Assembly (NCBI GenBank): GCA_023461435.1
Contig: JAEYLC010000040.1
Span: 1 to 64,000 of the forward strand
DNA: 64,000 nucleotides
Source of the DNA: Bacillota bacterium
Lineage (GTDB): Bacteria; Bacillota; Clostridia; Christensenellales; SZUA-584
Direction of reading: 5' to 3'
Shown: one piece after another, positions 42,776-50,532 of the stretch
Numbering within the stretch: position 1 is the stretch's first letter
How the letters are laid out: each line of letters opens with the position of its first letter
Program-made: the position numbers and the translations under genes
Notes under the pieces: generated by a model
What the model was told of the DNA's origin: nothing
The model's input: only the letters and a program-made list of their open reading frames with translations
The model's database searches: none

Positions 42776-43702
42776 TCACACTCCCTCATTAAACGCACCA
42801 AAGGATGGCTGGTCCCCGTTAATGACGAATCGGCTCAACGATTGATCTTCAGAATTCATAATCAAAATCTGATTTTCCAATGTCTGATAAAAATAATCGC
42901 CGGGAGACTCCAATCGGAAGGTATCACAGGAGCGTAAATTAAACCCGTCCATATATTTTCTGCTCCCTTCGGTTGGCTGCGTGATATATAAGAGCCAATC
43001 ACCATACTCGCACATATCATACAAAACGCCGGTGTAGCTTAACAGCACCTGCTTCTCACCCGTAGCAAGACTCTGCTTAAATATTTGATTATCGGTTCCC
43101 GCATCGCTGACCTGTATCGCCTGATCCTCGTAGAGTACAAAAGGATTGTCATGAATATTCGCTGCCAGCAAATCGATCTTACCTGTTGACAGGTCGCACC
43201 CATAAACGCTGCAAAACCCCTGTTCGGCATAAGTGCATATGAAAAGGCCAGCCTCATCCGTTTTCAAATTGAAAGGCAGCTCTAGGATGTCTTGCGGCAT
43301 TTCGGCCAATGGCCTTAATTGATCGTCCGCATCCAGACAGAAAAGCTTTCCGGCTTGGATATAATAAAGAGTCCCGTTAACCATGATCGCATCAAGAACA
43401 GGCTCGCGGGTAAGCGCTTCTTCACGCTGCCCGTCTGCATCCGTTTTCCATAAGCGGCTGCCTTCATCGGTAAAGTAAACCCATCCGTCAAGGCTGCCGA
43501 TATATCTTAAATATGCACTGCTCTTCAACAGCGTTTTCTCCGAGCCATCCAATTCGGCCCGGTATAAGCCGTCTGTCGCCGTATAGAACAGAAATGTGCC
43601 GGATGAGGAAGCAGCGCTTGTCTCCGCTTCATCGGTGGTTTGAGTGCACGCTGCTAACAGCAGCATGAATGCCAATCCGCAGATCAATATCTTTTTATAC
43701 AT
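42776..43702 (-). CDS. lipoprotein with DUF5050-like beta-propeller
   Basis: 308 residues. A lipoprotein signal with lipobox LLAAC (Cys about residue 19) is followed by repeated strands with the 'LYRAELDG' and 'YFTDEGSRLWKTDADG' patterns typical of DUF5050 propellers. Such proteins sit on the outer face of the membrane and bind unknown ligands. The gene lies four bases after the deacetylase gene and is in the same operon. It could be an accessory surface protein for polymer modification. Confidence 0.78.
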   Translation of the reverse strand: MYKKILICGLAFMLLLAACTQTTDEAETSAASSSGTFLFYTATDGLYRAELDGSEKTLLKSSAYLRYIGSLDGWVYFTDEGSRLWKTDADGQREEALTREPVLDAIMVNGTLYYIQAGKLFCLDADDQLRPLAEMPQDILELPFNLKTDEAGLFICTYAEQGFCSVYGCDLSTGKIDLLAANIHDNPFVLYEDQAIQVSDAGTDNQIFKQSLATGEKQVLLSYTGVLYDMCEYGDWLLYITQPTEGSRKYMDGFNLRSCDTFRLESPGDYFYQTLENQILIMNSEDQSLSRFVINGDQPSFGAFNEGV

Positions 43703-43706
43703 TCGT

Positions 43707-45248
43707 TTACCATCTCATCTCATTGCTTGCGTATAGATTTAAAAACCCATCCATCGTTGTGAACTCACACCCCTTGTTCACGCAATATTTGACCAGTTGC
43801 TCAAACAGCACCGAGCTGGCCTGCACGGGCTGATTCCCCATGTCGTTAAGCTTGTCCCGAAACACGCAATGGGCCCTCAATACAATCACCGTTTTTTGTT
43901 CACAGGCTTTGTCAACCAACAGCTCTTTGCTTTTCAATGAGGTAATCGTCTGCATATCAGCGCTGACGCATTGTATTTGATACGGGTCAATATTGTTTAG
44001 ATCAACAATATCATCTTCAACGGCCGCAAGCCGTCCTTGCCGACGGTATTGCTTGATGACATCAATAACTCCCTGACTCAAGTTTCCATATGGATAGGCG
44101 ATCGAATTCGGGGTATTCAAGCCGTTTCTTAGGAACGCATTATTGACAAGCGCCATGCTCCGATCGATCTGAGCTTCGGTCGAGCTCCCCAAGGCGATAT
44201 GGGTATATGTGTGGTCTCCGAACTCCCAGCCGTCCGCAGCCATTTGCTTAATCTCATGCCATGACAGTTTGTTTCGTATATGGTTGTCGGGGAAATATGG
44301 ATTGATAAACGACGTCCCTTTGATCCCGTATTTCTTTAGTATCGGATAGGCCACGGCATAGTCCGATTCATTGCCATCATCAAATGTGATGATCACCAAT
44401 GCGTGATCAAGCGTTACGTCTGATTTGATGACCTCCGCGCTTGCGGTTGTTGACGGCTGCGGTACATCAGCCAGTTGGCTGTTTAATTTGTTGATGATAA
44501 GCAATGTCTTCGCAAAGATAACGGCACAGCACAGGACAACCGCGACGGCAACTATCGGATAGATCAGCGTTGCGGCGGGCCGGGGTTCGGGTGTGACGGC
44601 CTCTTTATCTGCATTTCCCGCGGCATGTTTTTTCTTTGTCAGGCCACGGCGATGCTTATTGTAGAAAAAGCCGAATGACCCTGCCGCAAAATAGAGAATA
44701 TACAGGCTGGCTGTCAAAGGCTCCCGTGCGGAGTGGGATAGCATCAGGTGGATAAAAGCGAGTATGACTGTGAGGTAAGCCGCGTAATACAGCGCGGCTT
44801 TCACACCGCACCTTCCAATTTTTATATTCATTATTCGCGATCGTATACGCTGCAGCGCCTTTAGCCCGCTTATCATGAAGACAAGGGCGACTGCCGTTGC
44901 AGCGGTGACGATTAACAGAGCGATGCTGCCGAGCAGTGTACGCGCATCGGCTTGGAATACGTTCTCCAGAAAAAGCTTGTGAGCAAAAATGAGTATGACG
45001 GCCGCTGCGGCTATGAATGATTGAAACAAGAAAAAATGCCGGGGCGGTGAGACAGCCTCGGGGCTTTTTTGTTTTGGACTGAGGATGAGGTGCAGCAACA
45101 GCCAGGTGTAGGCGGCGGCACCTGTGGCCAGAGGTATGAGCCCGTAGCCGCCATAATACGTGGGGCTGAATGCGTAGTTGACCGCTATCAGAGGCAGAGG
45201 CCCAAGAGTATATAAACCCAGCGTGAAGAGGGCAGATTTTTTTACCAT
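43707..45248 (-). CDS. membrane-bound polysaccharide deacetylase (NodB domain)
   Basis: 513 residues. About seven membrane helices in the first 250 residues (the last at 228-252), then an extracellular NodB domain with catalytic/metal motif ITFDDGNESD (Asp 290-291), H346-x3-H350 in GDHTYTH, and SIAYPYGNLS. It removes acetyl groups from a surface polysaccharide or peptidoglycan sugar using a metal. A multi-helix N-terminal region is unusual; single-anchor forms are commoner. It is first in the operon with the lipoprotein and DUF2142 protein, which suggests a shared polymer. Confidence 0.88.
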   Translation of the reverse strand: MVKKSALFTLGLYTLGPLPLIAVNYAFSPTYYGGYGLIPLATGAAAYTWLLLHLILSPKQKSPEAVSPPRHFFLFQSFIAAAAVILIFAHKLFLENVFQADARTLLGSIALLIVTAATAVALVFMISGLKALQRIRSRIMNIKIGRCGVKAALYYAAYLTVILAFIHLMLSHSAREPLTASLYILYFAAGSFGFFYNKHRRGLTKKKHAAGNADKEAVTPEPRPAATLIYPIVAVAVVLCCAVIFAKTLLIINKLNSQLADVPQPSTTASAEVIKSDVTLDHALVIITFDDGNESDYAVAYPILKKYGIKGTSFINPYFPDNHIRNKLSWHEIKQMAADGWEFGDHTYTHIALGSSTEAQIDRSMALVNNAFLRNGLNTPNSIAYPYGNLSQGVIDVIKQYRRQGRLAAVEDDIVDLNNIDPYQIQCVSADMQTITSLKSKELLVDKACEQKTVIVLRAHCVFRDKLNDMGNQPVQASSVLFEQLVKYCVNKGCEFTTMDGFLNLYASNEMRW

Positions 45249-45480
45249 GTTATTCCACCGATTCAGTTTTCTTTAGTATAGTCTTCTCGATACGTTAATG
45301 GAACAGAACACAAGCTGATAAATTGTAAAATATTTAAGACATGCGGAGCGAGGGGTGTGGGGTTGTTATATTTTTGTTGAAATGTGTCGGCTTGTGGATA
45401 TATGATATCTATGCTATAGAAAAATTATGCTTATCATTAAGCTTAGTTAACGTTCAGTATTTTTATTTGAAAAATTGGTG

Positions 45481-45960
45481 ATGACTATGGTTGAAACAAT
45501 TTATTTTGCAGGCGGCTGTTTATGGGGGGTACAAGCATTTATCAAAACACTAAAAGGTGTTATGAATACGCAGGCAGGACGAGCAAATGGTTATTCAAAT
45601 AGTCTCGATGGCGAGTACGATGGTTATGCAGAATGCGTCAAAACAGAATTCGACACTGAAGTTGTCTCTGTTTCTCAGTTAATGGGTTATTTTTTTGAGA
45701 TTATAGATCCTTACAGTTTGAATAAACAAGGCAGCGATGTGGGGAAAAAATACCGCACCGGCGTATATAGCAAAGTGCCTCGACATTTGGAAGATGCCAA
45801 GAATTATATAACCGGAAGAGCAGATAGGGACAAAATTGTTGTTGAAGTCCTTCCTCTTATTAATTACGTTAAAAGTGCAGATGAACATCAAGATAGATTA
45901 GATAGGTGCCCTAATGACTATTGTCATATACCCAAAGACTTATTACACAAATATTTATAG
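45481..45960 (+). CDS. msrA: peptide methionine sulfoxide reductase MsrA
   Basis: 159 residues. The active-site motif AGGCLWGVQ (Cys nucleophile; GCFWG in most MsrA) lies near the N terminus, followed by RANGYSNS and the IIDPYSLNKQGSDVGKKYRTGVY block that binds substrate. It repairs methionine-S-sulfoxide in proteins. The ATG at 45481 lacks a strong ribosome site; ATG 45487 or TTG 45475 are alternatives. The gene is AT-rich against its surroundings, which suggests transfer. The second half is shorter than in E. coli MsrA, as in many Clostridia. Confidence 0.92.
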   Translation: MTMVETIYFAGGCLWGVQAFIKTLKGVMNTQAGRANGYSNSLDGEYDGYAECVKTEFDTEVVSVSQLMGYFFEIIDPYSLNKQGSDVGKKYRTGVYSKVPRHLEDAKNYITGRADRDKIVVEVLPLINYVKSADEHQDRLDRCPNDYCHIPKDLLHKYL

Positions 45961-46221
45961 CCCACTGTTATGAGCATAACGCGCAGGAGATAAAAAGAGC
46001 TTTAGCCTTCTGGTGAATACTCGCGGTATGGCTGCTATATTTAGTTTAATTGTCTCGATTCGTGGATATTATAGTTATATATTGTAACCATTATATCTAT
46101 ACTGTTCAGAATAACAGGATACTTTTAGGAACATGCAATCATTAATATAATGGAAAGTACATCGAAGTAATATTATTGTGAATGGACATTAGAGAATAGA
46201 TATTGAGATATTACAAAGGCA

Positions 46222-46250
46222 TTGACGCTGGATATATTCTACGATATACT
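46222..46250 (+). promoter_or_regulatory. promoter of the mntP leader
   Basis: TTGACG (46222-46227), 17-bp spacer, TATACT (46245-46250), directly upstream of the riboswitch. The 260 bases between msrA and this promoter hold no gene that I can see. Confidence 0.75.
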
Positions 46251-46259
46251 ATTAGAAAT

Positions 46260-46390
46260 TGAAAATACTCGTGAGGGAGTAGTTAGCGCAAATGTGCGTG
46301 GCAAGTCAACATACTGATCGGTAACGGTCTGGCTTGTCTTAAAAAACGAGACTCATGTATAAACTCTACAGCTTATACATGGTCTTTATT
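46260..46390 (+). promoter_or_regulatory. Mn2+ riboswitch (yybP-ykoY family)
   Basis: Typical blocks: GAGGGAGTAG, GCAAGTCAACATACTGATCGG, GTCTGGCTTGTCTT and ACGAGAC. Known members bind Mn2+ and turn on manganese exporters. A stem ATGTATAA/TTATACAT closes the 3' side. The downstream gene is mntP, which fits. Confidence 0.9.
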
Positions 46391-46400
46391 CTTTTTAGGA

Positions 46401-46443
46401 ACCCAGGTATACGCTCGTATGAGTAATACTTGGGTTTTTTTGA
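46401..46443 (+). terminator. expression-platform terminator of the Mn2+ riboswitch
   Basis: ACCCAGGTAT pairs with ATACTTGGGT and is followed by seven T, ending a few bases before the mntP ribosome site. Confidence 0.85.
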
Positions 46444-46456
46444 AGGAGAATATACC

Positions 46457-47089
46457 ATGAATCTACTGGAACTATTCCTCATTGCTATCGGTCTTTCTAT
46501 GGACGCTTTTGCCGTGGCTCTTTGTTCCGGGCTGACCATGCCTAAAGCAACCATAAAAAAAGCATTGATTATCGGCTTGTATTTTGGTCTTTTTCAAGCG
46601 GTCATGCCGCTTATAGGGTATATACTTGCCACACAGTTTGCCGATAATATAACTACTTTCGATCACTGGGTTGCATTTGCTTTGCTCTGTTTTATCGGGG
46701 GTAAAATGATTATCGGCAGCTTTAGAAAAGATGGATGTGCAGACAGGGAATGCCCCGCTGAAACATGTACGGACAGAGAATGTCCCGGAGGAAAACGCCC
46801 CGAAAAGAAAGAGGCCTCCTTAAAACCTGCGGAAATGCTGCCTCTTGCCCTTGCCACAAGCATTGACGCATTGGCGCTAGGCGTATCATTTGCTTTTCTT
46901 CGTGTTAATATAGTGCCAGCAATTTTATTCATTGGGACTATTACTCTCGTTTTATCTATGCTGGGCGTAAAAATCGGCAATATATTCGGTATCAAATCTA
47001 AATCTAAAGCCGAGCTTGCCGGTGGCATTATACTGGTTTTAATGGGTTTGAAGATATTGTTTGAACATATGGGGTTCATTAGCTTTTAA
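46457..47089 (+). CDS. mntP: manganese efflux pump MntP
   Basis: 210 residues: six membrane helices in two DUF204 repeats, each with the conserved small-residue/Asp motif (GLSMDAFAVALCSG; ATSIDALALGVSFAF). It exports Mn2+. The loop between helices 3 and 4 is enlarged and holds two near-identical CxDRECP segments (CADRECPAE, CTDRECPGG), five cysteines in all, unusual for MntP. The ATG at 46457 follows AAGGAG. Controlled by the Mn2+ riboswitch. Confidence 0.93.
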   Translation: MNLLELFLIAIGLSMDAFAVALCSGLTMPKATIKKALIIGLYFGLFQAVMPLIGYILATQFADNITTFDHWVAFALLCFIGGKMIIGSFRKDGCADRECPAETCTDRECPGGKRPEKKEASLKPAEMLPLALATSIDALALGVSFAFLRVNIVPAILFIGTITLVLSMLGVKIGNIFGIKSKSKAELAGGIILVLMGLKILFEHMGFISF

Positions 47090-47280
47090 ATAGTGGATAT
47101 TCGGAATGTCTCATAGAAAAAAAGAGCTTAAATTATTTCGCAATGCGTAAAAACATATAATTTTTAGATACGATTATCAGAATAATTAAAAGAGCCTTGT
47201 AAAACAAATTTATCCATTCCATTATGAGCATAATTGATTATCTTTTGCGAGCTTAACATATCCATATAATCTTCCCTTGT

Positions 47281-47940
47281 CTAAATTTCAAATACCTGAA
47301 ACGCCTTTCCCTCCGGCTTCGCCGTAAACGTCATTCTCTCCCCTGTCGTCGGGTGATCAAAACTGATGCGGCTCGCGAAAAGCGCCAGCGGCGCTTTCAC
47401 ATTGCGCGCCCCATATTTCATGTCCCCGTAAACCGCCGCGCCCACATGCGCGAACTGCGCGCGTATCTGATGAAACCGCCCGGTCAGCAGCTTCACGCGT
47501 ACAAGTATCAGCCCGTCCTTTTCCGCCAGCACGGTATACTCAAGACCCGCCTTTTTCGCCCCGGCAATGGGCCTGTCTGACACGCCCGCGATATGCGTCT
47601 TTTCATCCTTTTTAAGATAATGCCACAGCTCACCCCCGCTGTCCGGCGGCACCGCGGTGAGTACCGCGAGATATGTCTTTTCAAACGCGCCATTCTGCAT
47701 CTGCGCGGAAAGTCGCGCCGCCGCCTTGGAGGTGCGCGCAAACACCATCACGCCGCTCGTCGGCCTGTCGAGCCGGTGCACGAGCCCCAGATACACATTG
47801 CCCGGCTTGCCGTATTTCTCGCCGATATACGCCTTGCAAAGGCTCAGCATGTCCTCATCGCCTGTCTCGTCCGCCTGAGACGGCACGCCGTAAGGCTTCA
47901 CCACCACGAGCAAATGATTGTCTTCATAGAGCACGTTCAC
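47281..47940 (-). CDS. RluA-family pseudouridine synthase (canonical)
   Basis: About 219 residues, catalytic domain only: VLYEDNHLLVVVKPYGVPSQ, the active site LVHRLDRPTSGVMVFART with catalytic Asp, LLTGRFHQIRAQFAHVG and YGARN. It makes pseudouridine in rRNA or tRNA. No S4 domain, as in the short RluA-type enzymes. I chose GTG 47940, whose GTGA overlaps the stop of the methyltransferase; GTG 47949 is possible. It is translationally coupled to the methyltransferase, so they may modify the same RNA. Confidence 0.9.
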   Translation of the reverse strand: MNVLYEDNHLLVVVKPYGVPSQADETGDEDMLSLCKAYIGEKYGKPGNVYLGLVHRLDRPTSGVMVFARTSKAAARLSAQMQNGAFEKTYLAVLTAVPPDSGGELWHYLKKDEKTHIAGVSDRPIAGAKKAGLEYTVLAEKDGLILVRVKLLTGRFHQIRAQFAHVGAAVYGDMKYGARNVKAPLALFASRISFDHPTTGERMTFTAKPEGKAFQVFEI

Positions 47941-48782
47941 TTTTGCCACCTGGCCGTGGTGCCGCACGGCAGATACACGCGCGAGTTCTTCTGCGGCAGC
48001 ACGAGCGTATCCGATTCGATCTGTCCGCCGTTTATACACAACGCGAGCATATTGCGCGTGACCACGTCCGAAAGTCCCGTCGTATACGAGTTGATGATGA
48101 AGAAAAGCGGATCACCGCTTAATAGCTTCGCGCAGTCCCTCACGAGCTCAAACAGCGCGTCCTCTATCTTCCAGACGCCGCTTTGGCTTCGCCCGTAGCT
48201 CGGCGGGTCCATCACGATCGCGTCGTAGGTGTTGCCGCGCCGCTGCTCGCGCAGCACGAATTTGTGGCAGTCGTCCGCGATGAAGCGCACGGACGCTTCC
48301 TCAAGGCCGTTTGCTTTCACGTTGTCCTTTGCCCAGTCGTTCATGCTCTTGGCCGCATCCACATGCACCACGGACGCTCCCGCGCTTAAGGCCGCGACGG
48401 TGGCGCCGCCCGTGTACGCGAAAAGATTGAGCAGCTTGATGGGCCGGTTCGCCGCCCTGATGCGCTGCGCAATGTAATCCCAGTTGAACGACTGCTCGGG
48501 GAATACGCCGATGTGCTTAAAGCCCGTGGGCCGCACGATAAACTTAAGACCCCCGACCGTTATCGTCCACTTCTCCGGCACCTTCTTCAAAAACCGCCAG
48601 CTGCCGCCGCCGCTTTGGCTGCGGTCGTAAACCGCGTGCGGCTGCCACGGCTCTGAGCCGCTGCGTTCCCATATCACCTGCGGATCGGGCCGCTGCAAAA
48701 TGATGCCGCCGATATTTTCAAGCTTGTCGCCGCCGCCCGTATCGAGCACGGCATAGTCGCCCGTGTTGTTTGCAATAAACAT
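47937..48782 (-). CDS. class I SAM-dependent RNA methyltransferase (RlmI-like)
   Basis: 281 residues: SAM-binding LLNLFAYTGGATVAAL, acidic HVDAAKSMNDWAKDN and catalytic motif MDPPSYGR, typical of the Methyltrans_SAM group that includes the 23S rRNA m5C methyltransferase RlmI. The N-terminal PUA domain of RlmI is not present; instead a short beta segment (about 1-80) with YAVLDTGGGDKLENIGG opens the protein. The target is probably rRNA. Followed directly by the coupled pseudouridine synthase. Confidence 0.85.
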   Translation of the reverse strand: MFIANNTGDYAVLDTGGGDKLENIGGIILQRPDPQVIWERSGSEPWQPHAVYDRSQSGGGSWRFLKKVPEKWTITVGGLKFIVRPTGFKHIGVFPEQSFNWDYIAQRIRAANRPIKLLNLFAYTGGATVAALSAGASVVHVDAAKSMNDWAKDNVKANGLEEASVRFIADDCHKFVLREQRRGNTYDAIVMDPPSYGRSQSGVWKIEDALFELVRDCAKLLSGDPLFFIINSYTTGLSDVVTRNMLALCINGGQIESDTLVLPQKNSRVYLPCGTTARWQK

Positions 48783-48906
48783 TAATTTCCTCCGCGATTA
48801 AGCCTCTTCGCCATTGTCACGGCAAAGACCTTATCAATGATACCATTGCAGCATTTTTTTTAAAAGCAAAAAGATGATAACGGCAGTGCACGAAATAGCC
48901 CCTCAA

Positions 48907-49326
48907 TCAGATGGTCTTTGCCATCGCGGCGGCTTCCTCCACATACGAAAAGCCCATATGCATCCAGAATTCTTTGCCGGATATGTTGTCATTCAGTATG
49001 AACAGCGCGCATTTGTCCATGCCGCGCTGTTTCTGCTCCATCATCGCGAGCCGCACAAGCTCCGCCCCAATACCGCGCCGACGGTGCTCTGGCGCAACCG
49101 CCAGATGATAAATGAAGGCCCGCCGCCCGTCGTTGCCGCACATCACCGTGCCAATAATTTTGCCTTTCCGCCTGCACACAAAGCTCTGCCCCGGATTGCG
49201 CGCCAAATAATTATTGATGCTCTCCACGCTGTCCGCGCTGTTAAGGCGGATGCCCGGAATGGATTGCCACAGGGCAAAGCTTTCGTCATAATCTTCTGTG
49301 TGCATACGCGTATATTGGATGTCCAT
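48907..49326 (-). CDS. GNAT-family N-acetyltransferase
   Basis: About 140 residues with the GNAT fold: motif A FIYHLAVAPEHRRRGIGAELVRLAM binds acetyl-CoA, and the C-terminal NISGKEFWMHMGFSYVEEA is typical. The substrate is unknown. The ATG at 49326 follows GAGAGGC; a longer frame to 49431 has no support. Stands alone. Confidence 0.88.
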   Translation of the reverse strand: MDIQYTRMHTEDYDESFALWQSIPGIRLNSADSVESINNYLARNPGQSFVCRRKGKIIGTVMCGNDGRRAFIYHLAVAPEHRRRGIGAELVRLAMMEQKQRGMDKCALFILNDNISGKEFWMHMGFSYVEEAAAMAKTI

Positions 49327-49470
49327 TTTAGAAGCCTCTCTCGCCGATAGTTTTTCAAAATAGCGGGCGCTCTCATGCAAAACGGACCCCGCTTTGCAAT
49401 CATGTCGATTCTGCCCTTTACGTGTTGGCAAAATTACGCTATAATGGTCGCATAAAGGAGTATACTGTCA

Positions 49471-49857
49471 ATGAAAAAATTCATGCTTGTCATTTGCATC
49501 GTGCTCTGCGCGATCGGCATACTCGCCGCGTGCGCGCCGCTGCCGACAAACCTCGACGAAGGCGCTGCTTACGCGAAGGCGCTGCCCGAATGGGTGATCA
49601 TCGTGGGCGCAGTCGTGATATTTTTAATCGGCTTTACGATCATATGGAAGCTGGTCGGCGGAATCGTCAAGTTCGTCGTGATTCTGGCGCTCGGTCTCAT
49701 TCTTGCGGCCATCGCTTTCGGACTCTGGCCCAAATCGCAGATTGAAAACACGGTGGATGATCTGATCGACAAGACGGTGGACGGCATCGAGGGCCTGACG
49801 GACGGCAATCCTCTCGACGAGCTCGGGATCACCACCGAAACGCCCGAGGCCAGTTAA
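49471..49857 (+). CDS. small membrane lipoprotein-like protein
   Basis: 128 residues. The N terminus has a lipobox-like ILAAC (about residue 21), then two membrane helices (about 41-62 and 65-85) and an acidic C-terminal tail (VDDLIDKTVDGIEGL). I recognise no family. AAAGGAG precedes the ATG. Convergent with the nrdD-nrdG genes; its stop is three bases from the nrdG stop. Confidence 0.65.
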   Translation: MKKFMLVICIVLCAIGILAACAPLPTNLDEGAAYAKALPEWVIIVGAVVIFLIGFTIIWKLVGGIVKFVVILALGLILAAIAFGLWPKSQIENTVDDLIDKTVDGIEGLTDGNPLDELGITTETPEAS

Positions 49858-49860
49858 AAG

Positions 49861-50529
49861 CTACAGCCCCCGGATGGTGACATCGGCGATAAATTCACGA
49901 GCGGCTTCGGCTGCTTTTTTAATTGTGTCGGTGCTGTGCGGATCGGGCTGCGGCGCGATGCTCTCGCTCTTGCGGTACTGCTGAATGATATACCGTTTCG
50001 CGCCGATCACGCGCCGCGCGATGGCAGCGATATCCTCAATGGCTAAAAGCGGCATGAATGTGGTGCGAAATTCGTAATTGACGGCGCTGCCCATCAAAAG
50101 GTCGGCGGTCTGCCAGATGGGCGCGTCATCCAGTTCGTTTGACACCACGCGGTGCAACTGCCCCGGCGGCGCTTTTAAATCCATCGCAACGTAGTCCACG
50201 CTGTCAAGCAGCGCGGCAACCACGTCCGGTTTCAAGCCGTTGGTGTCGAGCTTCACGAGAAACCCCATTTCATGAACGCGCTTGATGAAATCCCCAATAT
50301 CCTTTTGCAGCGTGGGTTCCCCGCCAGAAATAACAACGCCGTCTAAAAAACGGCGCCGTTTATCAAGGTAATCAAGCACATAGGCTTGATGGATGAGATT
50401 TCTCGCTTTCCAGAGCGAGCGGTTATGGCAATACCAGCAGTCCATATTGCAGCCGGGCACAAACACGACAGCCGCGATGTGCCCGGGATAATCCAAAAAT
50501 GAATTTTTGGCGAAACCTGCAATCTGCAT
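49861..50529 (-). CDS. nrdG: anaerobic ribonucleotide reductase activating enzyme NrdG (radical SAM)
   Basis: 222 residues. Radical SAM cysteines are C27-x3-C31-x2-C34 in PGCNMDCWYCHN, followed by the GGEPTLQ motif. It uses SAM and a 4Fe-4S cluster to install the glycyl radical on NrdD. It is longer than E. coli NrdG (154 residues) and resembles the NrdG2 type. It starts three bases after the nrdD stop and is co-transcribed with it. Confidence 0.95.
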   Translation of the reverse strand: MQIAGFAKNSFLDYPGHIAAVVFVPGCNMDCWYCHNRSLWKARNLIHQAYVLDYLDKRRRFLDGVVISGGEPTLQKDIGDFIKRVHEMGFLVKLDTNGLKPDVVAALLDSVDYVAMDLKAPPGQLHRVVSNELDDAPIWQTADLLMGSAVNYEFRTTFMPLLAIEDIAAIARRVIGAKRYIIQQYRKSESIAPQPDPHSTDTIKKAAEAAREFIADVTIRGL

Positions 50530-50532
50530 GGC

